NCBI GenBank assembly: GCA_021613535.1
Contig: CP075496.1
Coordinates: 2,046,001 to 2,110,000 of the forward strand
Length of the DNA stretch: 64,000 bases
DNA from: Adineta vaga
Taxonomy: Eukaryota; Rotifera
Reading direction: 5' to 3'
The position numbers were made by a program, and so were the translations under genes. Under the pieces are notes generated by a model. The model did no database searches. It was not told the DNA's origin and saw only the letters and a program-made list of their open reading frames with translations. Of this stretch, positions 35,960 through 58,085 are shown piece after piece; position 1 is the first letter of the stretch; each line of letters begins with the position of its first letter.

Positions 35960-38130
35960 ATGGCTAATACAAAGCAACCAGAAATGAAAGAACCAGGTCC
36001 ATCGGACAATCAATTACTAGATTTTAAAAAATCGAATGTAAGTTCAGATGGTGTTCGTTGGAATGAAAACTTGAAATTTCTCATTCGTAGAAAACTGAAC
36101 AATTAACAACTGGTTTTGGTCGTCCTATTAGTGAACGAACGACTGTGGTTACAGTTGGCCCTCGAGGACCATTGTTACTTCAGGATTTCCATTATATTGA
36201 AGATACACAACGATTTGATCGTGAACGAATTCCTGAACGTGTTGTTCATGCCAAAGGGTACTTAAACTTTTCTTTTCTCTTCATTAAATATTTACAATAG
36301 GAATATGATTGAATATCTAGTGGCGGTGCTTTTGGTGTATTTGAAGCAACAGATGATATATCAGATATTTGTAAATCTGCTGTATTTAAAAAAGGCACAA
36401 AAACTCGTATGTTGGCACGTTTTTCTACAGTTGGTATGTAATGAGTTTGAAAAACTGTTTTGAGTATGTTTTTTGTACGATATGAAATTCTATTTAGCCG
36501 GTGAAAGTGGTTCAGCTGATACAGTTCGTGATCCACGTGGTTTCGCACTGAAATTTTATACTGATGAAGGTTTGTTGTTTACTTTTGAAAATGAAAGACA
36601 AATGTTCATTTCTTTTAGGTCTTTGGGATATGGTTTGCAATAATACTCCCATCTTTTTTGTGCGTGATCCATTCTTAGTATGTTTTTATTTATGAATAAT
36701 TTTTGAAAATATTTTATTCGTTTTCTAAAGTTTCAAATGTTTATTCATTCACAAAAACGTAATCCTGAAACTCATTTGAAAGATCCAAATATGGTTTGGG
36801 ATTTCTTTGCCAACACTCCACAAGCTACTCATCAAGTAATATGATTGCTCTGAAATTAAGACAATTAAATCATTTTTCTTTATTCGATAGTTTTTATTTC
36901 TTTATTCTGATCGTGGTGTACCTGATGGTTTTCGTCATATGCATGGTTATAGTTCTCATACATTCAAAATGGTCAATGCTAAAGATGAATTTGTTTGGGT
37001 GAAATTTCATTTTCGAGTAAGATTTTTCCTTAGTTTTAGAATAGATTTATTCTTAGTGTTTAATTGTTCTTTAGTGTGATCAAGGCATCAAAAATATTGA
37101 TCCTGCTCGAGCTAAAGTCTTAGCAGGCGAACAACCGGATTATGCACTTGCTGATCTTTATAATGCGATCGCGAAAAAAGATTATCCAAGTTGGACATTA
37201 TATCTTCAAGTATGAACGAAACGAAGTTTTCTTCATGTTAATTAATATCACTATGATCTCTAGGTTTTTACTCATGAACAAGCACAAAAAATGTCATTTA
37301 ATCCATTTGATTTAACTAAAGTCGTTTCTCAAAAAGAATTTCCTTTACGTCGTGTTGGTAAAATGACATTGAACGAAAATCCGGAAAATTATTTTGCACA
37401 AATTGAACAAGCTGCTTTCTCACCAGCACATATGCCACCGGGCATTGAAGCATCACCAGACAAAATGTTACAAGTAAACGAAATAAATGCATACTATTGA
37501 ATTTTAATTCTATATTTCTTAGGGCCGTTTATTTTCCTATGCTGATACACATCTTCATCGTCTCGGTACAAATTATCTTCAAATTCCTGTCAATAATCCT
37601 GAAACCAATAAACATGTGAAAGTTTGTACTTATCAACGTGATGGTGCCATGCAAGTTGGAGATAATTTTGGTACGTATTCAGAAAATTCAGCACTGAATG
37701 AAAAACGTTTTGATGACCTTTTTTGGTTTGTTTGCAGGCGGTCGTCCTAATTATTATCAAAATACTTTTCATGGACCAGAAGTATCTGATCGAAGTAAAC
37801 ATCTTGAACATGCAACATTTGAATCAGGCTTAGCAGCAAGACACGAAGCAAATGATGATGATAATTATTCTCAACCAAGAGTTTTTTATCAAGTAATTAA
37901 AAACAATCTTTCTATTGAATTTTATATGAGAAATTCATTTGTTTTCTTTGCTTTAGAAAGTATTGGATGATCGTGGTCGTGCACATTTAATTCAAAATAT
38001 TGTCGAACATTTACAACAATGTACAGATAAAGATATTATTCGTCGATCCGTTGCTGTTTTCGCTAATGTTGACAATGATTTTGGTAAACAATTAGCAACA
38101 AAACTTAAAGTTGAATTACCAAGCAAATAA
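35960..38130 (+). CDS. CAT: Catalase, heme monofunctional clade
   Basis: Twelve exons (35960-36037, 36091-36257, 36321-36433, 36498-36569, 36619-36677, 36731-36835, 36891-37016, 37075-37209, 37264-37473, 37523-37670, 37738-37892, 37957-38130), about 513 residues, the size of small-subunit catalases. The distal active-site motif is [11 protein letters not shown] with the catalytic His. The Asn lies in NNTPIFF and the proximal heme ligand Tyr in [19 protein letters not shown]-site residues of the animal type appear around [14 protein letters not shown] and [13 protein letters not shown]. The chain ends LKVELPSK, with no clear SKL peroxisomal signal at the very end (PSK only). Disproportionates hydrogen peroxide to water and oxygen. 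Confidence 0.97.
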
Positions 38131-39609
38131 GTATGTTCTACATTCTTCGAATATATCTTTATTAATCTTATAATCTTTTTCTAGTTAATCTCAATACTTT
38201 GTTCATTTCTCTCGACAATTTATCTCTTAATATACAATATTGTTCATGGAATTTATCATTAACACGACAAAACAAAACAAAAAAGAATGACGTTAAACTC
38301 TTTGTTCTTTCATGCAATTTTTCTCTGTTTCACTCTGTTCTGTTGTATTTTAATCCAGCAAAAGATTATTTTAAACCTTTAACTTTATCTATTCCGTGTA
38401 TTCTTTATTCTAGTAAATGTATATCAAGATTTTTTAGATAAAAATCTGCATATTTATCATGATCAATATTTTTTTCATAAAACAAATTCAGTTCAATTCC
38501 TCATATTATATCGCAATAGAAATGATGATTTCCGTCGGAAATTGTTCATTTCGATCAACGGAAATGATAGTTCTACCTTTTTCCAGTCCATAAATATCGA
38601 TTAGATAATATTAAAGAAATCTTCGACCTAAATTGATAGTGCACATTTTCTTTTTGTTCTGTATGAAATAAAAATATCTTCGAACGTTCTTCATTGTCCT
38701 TGAGCATCTACGTCGATAACATACTGTTTCTATCTCTTTCTAATAAAAAATTAATTAAAAATATTTATGATGTGTTTAATATCATTTATTAGTTTTTTCT
38801 TTTTTCTTTCAACGATTCCTTTGAGAAATAAATATTAGCTTGAATGAAACATCAACTAATTGTCTATATTTCGTCAACGTAAATTATCTTCAGCATCATA
38901 GATAATTAGTCTTTTGTTTAAGAATAGCTTTGTCAAAATCAACGATATGTGTGACCACCACCCTATTTGACGTCATGCAATCAAATTCATCAAAAATGAA
39001 AAATGTGTTCGATTTAGTCAGGATTTTCACCTTGCTTTTTCTTTTAACTTTATTTTTGTTGACATGAATCATTTAGATCAATGACTCAAAAGAATCGGCT
39101 AATATGCAGTTTCATTTATGTCTTGTTTTTTCGTAATATCTACAATATTTTTTGATTTCTTTCGTCATCATATATACGAATTAAAAAGAAGAAAGAAAAA
39201 AAGGCTATGTAACGACGGTGGGCGACGGTCGACGTCATTTGTATACACATAAATCTATTTCATACATTTCTGTTTTACAGGTAAAAACTTACAAAAATAA
39301 CGACGAAATAAAAACAATCTCTCGCAAATATCGACGGCAAATAGAAGAAAAAAAAATTAATATGAAAATGAGAGAGCCAATGAGAGAGGAAAACAGAGAC
39401 AGAGAAAGAGACAGAGAAAAAAAAATAGAAAGAAAAGGTAATAATGTATATACAACAACCTTCGACTCTCTTCATTCATTTGTTTTTTGCATAAAGCAGT
39501 GCGTGCATTTACTTTCTAAACGCTAGCGTTCGTTCTCTACTCTCTTCAACTGCTGGACAGTTTCGAAGAAAAAATTTTTTCGTCGTTGAACGACTTACGT
39601 GCCGAGCAC
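38131..39609. other. Intergenic 1.5 kb, catalase to bHLH-PAS gene
   Basis: No coding segment supported. AATAAA at about 38667 may end the catalase transcript. Purine-rich sequence at 39330-39440 (GAGA/AAAGA) precedes the bHLH-PAS start and may be 5' UTR or promoter. Confidence 0.4.
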
Positions 39610-41676
39610 ATGTCTCAACAACAAACTATTCAAAACGTAAGCTAAATATATCACTAAGAACATTCGCAAATGGATCATATTTCTTCTTTTTTCTTCGAAT
39701 TTTCTCTAGCATTCGTTTTCGACATCAAATACTGTGGCTAATTCGAGCAATGAATCGAACAGTACGCCATACAAACGACGTCAACAAACGAATCAAGCTC
39801 TGGAAGCATTAGGTCAACTTATTAAAGATTCTTCTACTGATGATGTTGACACTAAACTTAATAAAAATGATGTACTCAGTTTAACCTTAGCTCGTCTTCT
39901 TCGTCGTAGATATTGGTCATCTAATCTTGCTAATAGTAAATATTCTTTTCAAATGAAATTTTAATAAACATTCGATCCGTTCTTCTTCGTCTAGGAAATG
40001 TTCAATTAACAGCTGGCATTGAAAATACATCTATGGTTGATGATCTTAATGGTTTCATTCTTGTATTGAATACACAAGGTCGAATTATCGTATTAAGCGA
40101 CAATATTGAACAATATCTACGTAAAAATGTTGTATGTATTTCATAATAAAATCAAAATATAGTTGACAAAGATTTTTATTTCTATTTAAAGCGATCACTT
40201 TATCCACAATTAACAAGCATTTATGATTGCATTAATCAAGATGACCATGAAGCAATTCAACGAATTTTATCTACACCTACGAGCGAAGAACAACGAATTA
40301 TTTGTACTTGGAATTTACCACGAGGAAAACGGCCAAGTCGTACACATACGGAATCAAAAGTAAAATAAATGAGAAAATAATTGAAAAAAACAACAAAATT
40401 GGTTCTCCTTTTTTTTTCTTCTTTTCAGTCAATGTTAATGACAGGTCATTTCTTTTCCATTAAAACTGACGATAATGTCGAACAACAAGAACCTTTATTT
40501 ATCGCAAGATGCGAACAAATTCTTTCAAGTACACCAAATATTCCAACAAATGCACTTGGATTGACAAGTCCAACAACACTTCGTTTTGTTCTCACAGATC
40601 AATTAAATATTAGTGAAATATCATCAAAGTTAGTGAAGATTTTATGGCGTTGTTGTATTCTCATGATTTTTCTATTTTAGTACGGAATCTTTATTGGGTT
40701 ATAAAGCCGATGAATTAATCGATCAATCAATAAAACGTTTGATTGCAACAGAAAATATTCATGAATTAGAGCAGGCTCGACAAAATTGCAGTATGTTTTT
40801 CATTTTGTTTTGTTTTTCTTGATTCAATTGATGTGCTTTTGTTTTCGTTTAGTCTTGGGTCAGCATTATACAACGATGAATGTTCTTGATTTTTATACAC
40901 GTGATGGAAATCGTTTAAGTTTTCTTTGTAATACTCATATGTTAGTCGAAGGTCGACGAAAAGCAATAAAACTTGGCTTTTTAGCACAACTGATTGAGTA
41001 AAAACTCCTTGAATTCATTGGAAAATAAATTATTTCTTTCTCATTTGTTTTAGTCCTTCAATCAAACATGAATGTGCTTTGTACGCGAATAAACAAAATC
41101 TTGACCGATTAAAATCAACTTTTCCACAAAGTACAGCTTATTTATCGAATATCAATACAAACACATCTGAAACAACAAATATTCTTTTATGTAAGATAAC
41201 ATTATGTCTTTCTCAATCATATCCTCTATTTCTGTATTATAGCAAATACTGAACAATGTTTAAATTTAAATTATATTCCATCGGTCTGTCCCGTACCGGT
41301 TGTTATTCCTCAACGACGAAAACGTCGACGACCAAATCAATCAATAATTAAAAGTGAACCAATTCAATATATTGATCACGCGCCATATACTCCTCAATTA
41401 ATCGATGATTTAAATGAATCTCAAAATGGTTCATATGATAATCTTGCATCTCTATCATCATCATCATCATCATTATCGGCCTCGCCTATTCAAGAACTTG
41501 GCCATATCGATGAATCCTATCAATTCATTGAAGATATTTTTCAAGACGACGAAAAAATCAAATTCATTCATGATTTTCCGTCAATTGATGATGTTAATGA
41601 CATTTTCGGTCTACAAAATAATCAACAATACGCCTTAATGACGCCCACCATGTCATCATTAAGTTTTTTTGCTTAA
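39610..41676 (+). CDS. bHLH-PAS-type transcription regulator, subfamily unclear
   Basis: Nine exons (39610-39636, 39710-39935, 39995-40131, 40192-40359, 40429-40628, 40681-40790, 40853-40997, 41054-41190, 41243-41676), about 527 residues. A helix-loop-helix-like segment (RRQQTNQALEALGQLI, then KLNKNDVLSLTLARLL) is followed by PAS-A (GFILVLNTQGRIIVLSDNI, SIYDCINQDDHEAI) and PAS-B (LRFVLTDQLNISEIS, LLGYKADELIDQS, EGRRKAIKLGFLA). The C-terminal third is Ser-rich and acidic (EDIFQDDEKIK, SIDDVNDIFG) with a basic patch PQRRKRRRP. The order fits class I bHLH-PAS proteins. The DVNDIFG/EDIFQD tail recalls NPAS4/dysfusion, while the first PAS also resembles p160 coactivators, and LARLL reads as an LxxLL motif. 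The basic DNA-contact region is weak (KRRQQTN). Nuclear role likely; exact orthology not decided. Confidence 0.75.
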
Positions 41677-42109
41677 GAATCATGCTTACTTTTCTCTTTT
41701 CTTTTCTTTCTAAAATTTATTTTAATCACACCTCTGTACAGTTCGTTGAACGACTGATTCTTCTCTATTAATTTTTCTTTCTTCTAAGTTGTTTTCTTGT
41801 TCGTTAGCTGTAGGAGTAATGTTAATAATGATCAAGGATTCTTCAATCGATGAGCCGGTCTCAATCGATGAAATCTAAATAATTATTATTTTCATTCTCA
41901 ATACAATCTATCTTTTTTTCTCTCAACTACACCACGATTATATATTCCTTTTTAAAAAGAATAAACAAAAAACTTTCTATTCTTTTTCTTCTTTACCAGT
42001 ATATATGACATTGAGTGAATAAAGAAAAGAGCTTGTTCGTTTTCTTCTCATCTTTAAAATATATATATTTCATTAATAAAAAAAAAGAAACACAAAGATA
42101 TTCATTATA
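41677..42109. other. Intergenic between convergent genes
   Basis: 433 bases holding the 3' ends of the bHLH-PAS and roadblock genes; AATAAA-type signals occur at about 41961 and 42019. No coding content. Confidence 0.4.
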
Positions 42110-42524
42110 TTAAAGAGCTTCTGGTACTTGTATGACAATCATTATATATTTACTCTCAGGAGCAACAATTATTTCATGTTTATGTGAACGAAGACCTAAA
42201 GAAAAGATGTCAATTAGATTCCAAATGAAATCTTATCTTACGAAGTTGTTCAAGTTCTTGACTAGAATCAAGTTCTCTTACAACACGTTTTGCATGAACA
42301 ATTAATTGACTGATTAAAGCTGCATAATGTAATGTAACATCAGGTTCCATACTTGTTCGAATTGGTAATGCCTTCCGAATCAATTATGATTAATCCTATT
42401 CGATTAACAAACATACACACAATTCATCGATTTAGGTTTTTTTAAATAGCTAATTCTTACCTTGAACACCTTTAGATGTTTGAATACGTTTAATCATATC
42501 ATCAACTTCATTTTGTGATGCCAT
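42110..42524 (-). CDS. DYNLRB: Roadblock/LC7 dynein light chain, with one-base frameshift
   Basis: Three exons (42524-42461, 42395-42242, 42195-42110). The product follows the DYNLRB pattern: MIKRIQTSKGVQG, LIIIDSEGI, then PIRTSMEPDV, YAALISQLIVHAKRVVREL, RLRSHKHEIIVAPESKY and VIQVP. In exon 2 the frame changes between SEGI and PIRT: the sequence at about 42366 carries one extra base, and total exon length (304) is one more than a multiple of three. Without the extra base the protein is 100 residues, the normal family length. Role: light chain of cytoplasmic and intraflagellar-transport dyneins. The break could be an assembly error or a damaged allele. Everything else, including splice sites, looks intact. 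Confidence 0.85.
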
Positions 42525-43140
42525 ATTTAGTAAAGAGAAGAAAAAAAACGAATGAAATACTGATTGTGTATCGCTCAACACAGTACAATCCTGTCGAATG
42601 TCGATGACAGTAACAAACTAGCTTTCTTTTTCTCTTTCTTTTCTTACAATTCTTCACCTTTTACCATTAACCAAAGAGAAGGAGAAAAAGCAAGAGAACT
42701 CATCTTTGGAGATCATATAGCAACCTATTTTACTTTAAGTTACCATAGAAATAGAAAAACAAGTCTATATAAATTCGCATTATATTTACTTTAGAAGAGA
42801 AAAAAGAATTGAGAAGGAGAAGAAGAAGAAAAGTGAATGCGAGTGTTAAAGAACAAACAATAATGTAAAAAAAACGAAGGAAAGAGAAACAAAGCGCACA
42901 ATAACAACGAAAACGACGAAAGTAATTAGATTATTTCAAGAGAACAAAAAAAAACAGGATGACTTTGATTACAATTTATTAAATAGAATTTAAAAACGAA
43001 AATTCAGTGAGAAATGTTAATTTATAAACAATATACAAAGAATTGTTTTTGCATAAATTTCGATTCATGATGATGATTTTTTTACACTAAATCACTTGGA
43101 ATTATGTCATACCGGATTCTAACCGAGAAAATAAAAGAAT
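42525..43140. other. Intergenic, scribble 3' end to roadblock 5' end
   Basis: 616 bases; both flanking genes are on the minus strand. Purine-rich (GAGAAG-type) at about 42810-42835. No coding content supported. Confidence 0.4.
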
Positions 43141-53468
<10,328 letters not shown>

Positions 53469-56400
53469 CTAATGATTAGAGAGTAATTGTTGAAATTTCA
53501 GAGTTTTTAATAATTCTAACATGGAATCAAGTTCAAGATGAAATCGTTCGATTTCACGATTTTTTTGTTTAATTATCGCGCGTAGTTTATTTACATCATC
53601 ATTCGTTTCGGAATCATGTTGTTTGATTAAACTTGTCGTATAATTTTTCGTGATTTGATCACGTTTCGACCAACGTTCTTCTAATTGTTTGATTTTATTT
53701 TGTAAGTCTTGAAAATGTTTCATTTCCTAAAGAATAATTCAATCAATCAGATATTTTTTTCATTTAGATTTATTCGTCCTCGAAAATCTTTCCTTCTGTC
53801 AATTCTGTCTGACGCAACATCATCTATTTGCTTAATTCAATTATCTATGAAGATGACAGAATGTCTGATTTTGGAGGATTGTCTTCGAGTACACTCAACT
53901 TCAAGTCCTAGACATATGTAACAAAGAAATGTCGATTTTGTTCATTGATAGTTACCGGTGTATGATAAGTTCGAGCATCGAAGAGTTCTTGTTCTAGACG
54001 ATGAATCGTAGCTTTTAATTCATCATCATGTGTACGTAAGATTGCTAATTCTCGTGCATTGTCATCGGCATGTTCGGTTAATTTCTACGAAGAAAATTGA
54101 GAAATTTTTGGATATTGATTGATTAGATTTGTACCTTTAAATGATTAATTGTTACATCTTGAGATTCAATTTTACGAAGAAGATCAGTAACACGAGTTTC
54201 GGTTGTTTTATTCGACATTTCATTTATAATTGTTTGTAATTCTAGTTTATGTTGTTGACGAAGATGTAGAATCTTAAAGAAAAGACGATATGAATGTGCA
54301 TTGAAAAAAGAAAAATCAAATTTTACTTCTTCATCTTTTTCACGTAATGCTCCTGCAATTGCTGATTGTCGATCCTCTTTTAAACGCATTAATTCAGCAT
54401 ATTGTTGTTGGGCATCATGTTCTAATTTTTCAACCTAGACGAAGAAATATTTTAGAACATTTAATAAATCTTACTATTTTACAAAAGAATATTATAGAAA
54501 AATAAAATATCACATCGTCAATGTCGAAGTGGAGAATTTATGAATAATCTTGAGAGTGTTAACAGAATTTTCTTTATGCAAAATATGTTTCACAAGAATC
54601 GATTTCATTAGTTGATGGAAAATAGTGATAATCTCAAGGCTTAAACAACTATCTCTCCTATTTTCTATTGGTTATGAATAATAAAATCGAAATGTTTACC
54701 AAATGTTTCAATTGATGATTTTCCGCATGAACAATTTCAGCAGGTGCTAAAACTTGGGTAAATCGATCAGGTTGATATGGTTTATTTCCCATAACTAAAT
54801 TTTCAAAATCAATAAATATCTTTCGAATCAATCAATCAATCAATCTTACTCGCTAGACGAGTTTTTTCTCGTTCACGTTCTGCTAAGAGACTTTTTTGTT
54901 GAACATTAATCGCATCATAAAGTGCTCGGAGTTTTTCTAATTCATCATTTTTACGTTCCAGATCAGTTCGTAATAGTTTAATCGTTTCTAAATCACGTTT
55001 CAAAGCTAAAATAAAACCAAATAATATTTATCAATTTGAAGAAGAAAAAAAACCCATAACTTTACATTTCGCTGGTTTTGATATTTGTTGACTTTTCACT
55101 TTTTCTAATTCAATTTTTAATCGTTCATTTTCACGTCGTAATTGACTTTGTCCTGTAAAAGTTTTATTTTTACTTATGACATCATGAATTTGTTTTTCAA
55201 ATTGATCATTTATTCCAGTCTGTTGACTATTATTATTAACAATTTGTTTCATTAAGAAATATTTCTCTTCAAGAATGCGAAATTCTTCTAAAAGTCGTTC
55301 TTCCGATGTTTGTTTTTCATGTAATGCTTGTTCAGCTTTATGTAATTTAATTGTTAATTGATTTCGTTCATCTAATGGATTTAAAACCATTCCAACTTGA
55401 GTCGTTGGACTTTGTTGACGTCGACGATTGATCAATTCTACAAACATAAATAAATCACAGTCATTTTTTCGATCTTTTTCATATACCTAATTCTTTAACT
55501 TGTCTTTCAAGATCTTTAATACGTTTTTGATCGAATGATTGTCGAATATCTTGATGATTTTTAGTCGTAAAAGAATTCAATTTACTTTGTAAAATATCAA
55601 TTTCTTCTTTTAATCGTTGATTTTCAATAGTTTCATTCTCTTGACTATTTAAATCAGATAAAACAATAGTTGATGATTGTTTTTTAACTATTCCTCCATG
55701 AGAATTTTCATTTCGTTCTAAAAGCATTTTCGTCTGAATTAATTCTTCTCGAAGTTTTTCATTGATGTTAAACATTGATTGTTGAATTTGTTTATTTTCT
55801 TTTTCCAATTGTTTAATTTGATTACAAAGTTTGACATTTTGAGCTTCATAACCTTCGATAAGTTTCTCTAATTCACTAACTTCACGTTGTTTTCCTGTGG
55901 AAATTTCAGATTTACCATCGAAATTTGTTTGAGAAATCTAAATTGAATTGTTTAGAAAAGATAAATTCGAAGAAGAAATGAAATACTTGAGCTTTAAGAG
56001 CGTAGTTTTCTTTTTGCACTTCGCGTAATTCTTCCTTGTGTTTCATTTCGATTGATTGAACTTTTTCTTTTAACATTTCATTGTCATGTTTCAGTTGTTC
56101 AATCGATTCAGCATCTTTCTATAGAAAGGAAAAAGGAATGTGCGAAAATGAATGATGAAAAAACTTTGTACCGAAGAATTTTCTTGTATGGGTGTTGGTG
56201 CTGTTTTTGGTCGATTGACAATACTTGATGATGCTAGAAGAATCTTCTTTTGTAGAAAAAAAAAGGAAAGAAATGTTTAGAATTTATTACTTTTCTTAAC
56301 TGGTGTTTGAGTATTGGGTTTCGAAGGATTTTTAACAACTAAATAAATAGTTCATTAGAAAGTTACAACAATACATTTTTTGTATTTATAGAGTTTGAAA

Positions 56401-57899
56401 TATCGTGTTCAACTTTAAGTAATTATGAAATTAATAAATAAATCAATTTTTACTTGTAGATTTTTGTTGTAATTGTGCTCTGATTTTCGAATCATAAATA
56501 TTCGATCTGGTTGTACGAGCTGGTGGCGTTGATTTAATATTTTGTCCATAAATACCACGTGATACATTCGAATTTGGTGTATTATCACCTGTTGTTGTCA
56601 AGGCATCTATTGATCAGAAAAAAACAGGATAATGATTTAGTTTTAAAAAGTGATTAACCTGATTTTGTTTTTGCTAGGCGACTAAAATCATCGACCGATG
56701 CTGTCGGTCGTGTTGGTGGCTCGAACATGGTCACACGTTTATTCGTTGTTGTTGTTACATTCATTTTCTCTTCATTATGTTCCATTTCTCGACCCAATTC
56801 ATTTGATAAAGATTCTTGAAAATCAATGGTTTTTTTGCAAAAATAAAAACGAAATTCTAAATTTCTTTTACCTTTGACGATATTATCATTTGGTAGTTGA
56901 TGAAGTGGTGTACTCATTTGATGAATTTGTGGTTCAAAAGAATTTAAAACTATTCAAATTCAAATCTACTTAAGAATTCGAAAAATAGAAACTCGTTTAC
57001 CTTCACCAGTTCGTATTGGTGATAATTCTAGATCCAATTCCTTATTTAACAGTCCAAAATCAACTGTATTTCCATTTTCATCTTCTTCAATCTCCTAAAT
57101 AATGATAAATAATAAATTGATGTATGAAAAGATTTGAATAAAAAATCATTTTACATGAAAAAATTTTTGTTTCTCTGTATCTTCATTGAGAGTATCCGAA
57201 CCGATTTTCATTGTTGAAAATGGTGTCCCATCAATTTCATCTATACATAATAAAATAGTTTAACTAACAAAATCTATTTTTCTTCCATACTTCGATCAGC
57301 CAGTATATCTCCAGGTAAATCAGCAACAGGACTAAGAAACAATGTTTAATTATTTTATTCAAATATCTCAATCCTTTTACCTGACTGGTACATCTAATTT
57401 AGCTAATGGATTTGATGGTCGTCTCAATCCTTTTAAAATTAAAAATGAATCATAAAATAACAAAAATGCATCGATCATTACCCGGTCGTACAAAATCATT
57501 TTCATCTGAGGATCCGAAATTTAAATCATCATCAAACTAAATCAATTAAATTCGATATTTTATTCATAAACAATCGATCTTACTCACTTTTGTTTCTTCT
57601 TTTTTCGCTGTTGAACTCTTCATAAACATTTTTTTCGGTTCTTTTGCTGCTATTTTCAAAGATTAAATTGAAAAATTCATCATAGATTACAACATGGTTT
57701 CTTACATGATGATTTCGTTGTTGGTGTTGATGATGAACTGGATGAAATGGAATCATCATCATAACAATATTTCTCTATGGATGTATCGGAATCCGATTGA
57801 TTCTAGACCATGAGAAACAAGATTTTTTTAAAAGTTTTGGGAATGAAAAGTTTGAATTACCAGGTCGTTTTTTTTCTTGTTCGATTTTGTTCGAGACAT
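53469..57899 (-). CDS. CEP162: CEP162-like centriole / ciliary coiled-coil protein
   Basis: Twenty-two exons from 57899-57861 (starts MSRTKSNKKKN) to 53726-53469, about 952 residues. The N-terminal third is acidic and Ser/Thr-rich (FDDDLNFGSSDEN, SLSNELGREMEH, RLAKTKSG). From the exon at 56118-55987 onward nearly everything is coiled coil, including the 451-base exon 55937-55487. The C-terminal order KLEHDAQQQYAELMRLKEDR, RVTDLLRKIESQDVTINHLK, EQELFDARTYHTP, MKHFQDLQNKIKQLEERW and FHLELDSMLELLKTL is what I recall of animal CEP162 C-termini (FR.ELDSILDVLREL), which target centriole distal ends. CEP162 helps assemble the ciliary transition zone. Coiled coils give false similarity easily, so the C-terminal block carries the call. 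The last junction (53956 to 53726) skips a small exon-like segment near 53900 that would break the frame. Confidence 0.68.
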
Positions 57900-58085
57900 T
57901 TTTTTGGAAAATAATCAGAAATAGAAAGAAGAAAACAAATTTATTAGGCAAAAAAACGAAAATTTCTGTGTTTATTCGTATCTCTATTGCCGTGAAAACA
58001 AACTAGATGAAAAAAGTTTAGAAGAAACACGCAAACAGGCAAAAACAATGTATTTATAATTATATAAAAGAAATCAAATGAAAAT

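Noticed and set aside
53880-53915. Possible micro-exon between the last two CEP162-like exons
   Set aside because: It contains no in-phase donor that avoids a stop; the direct junction 53956 to 53726 is in phase and continues the family pattern.
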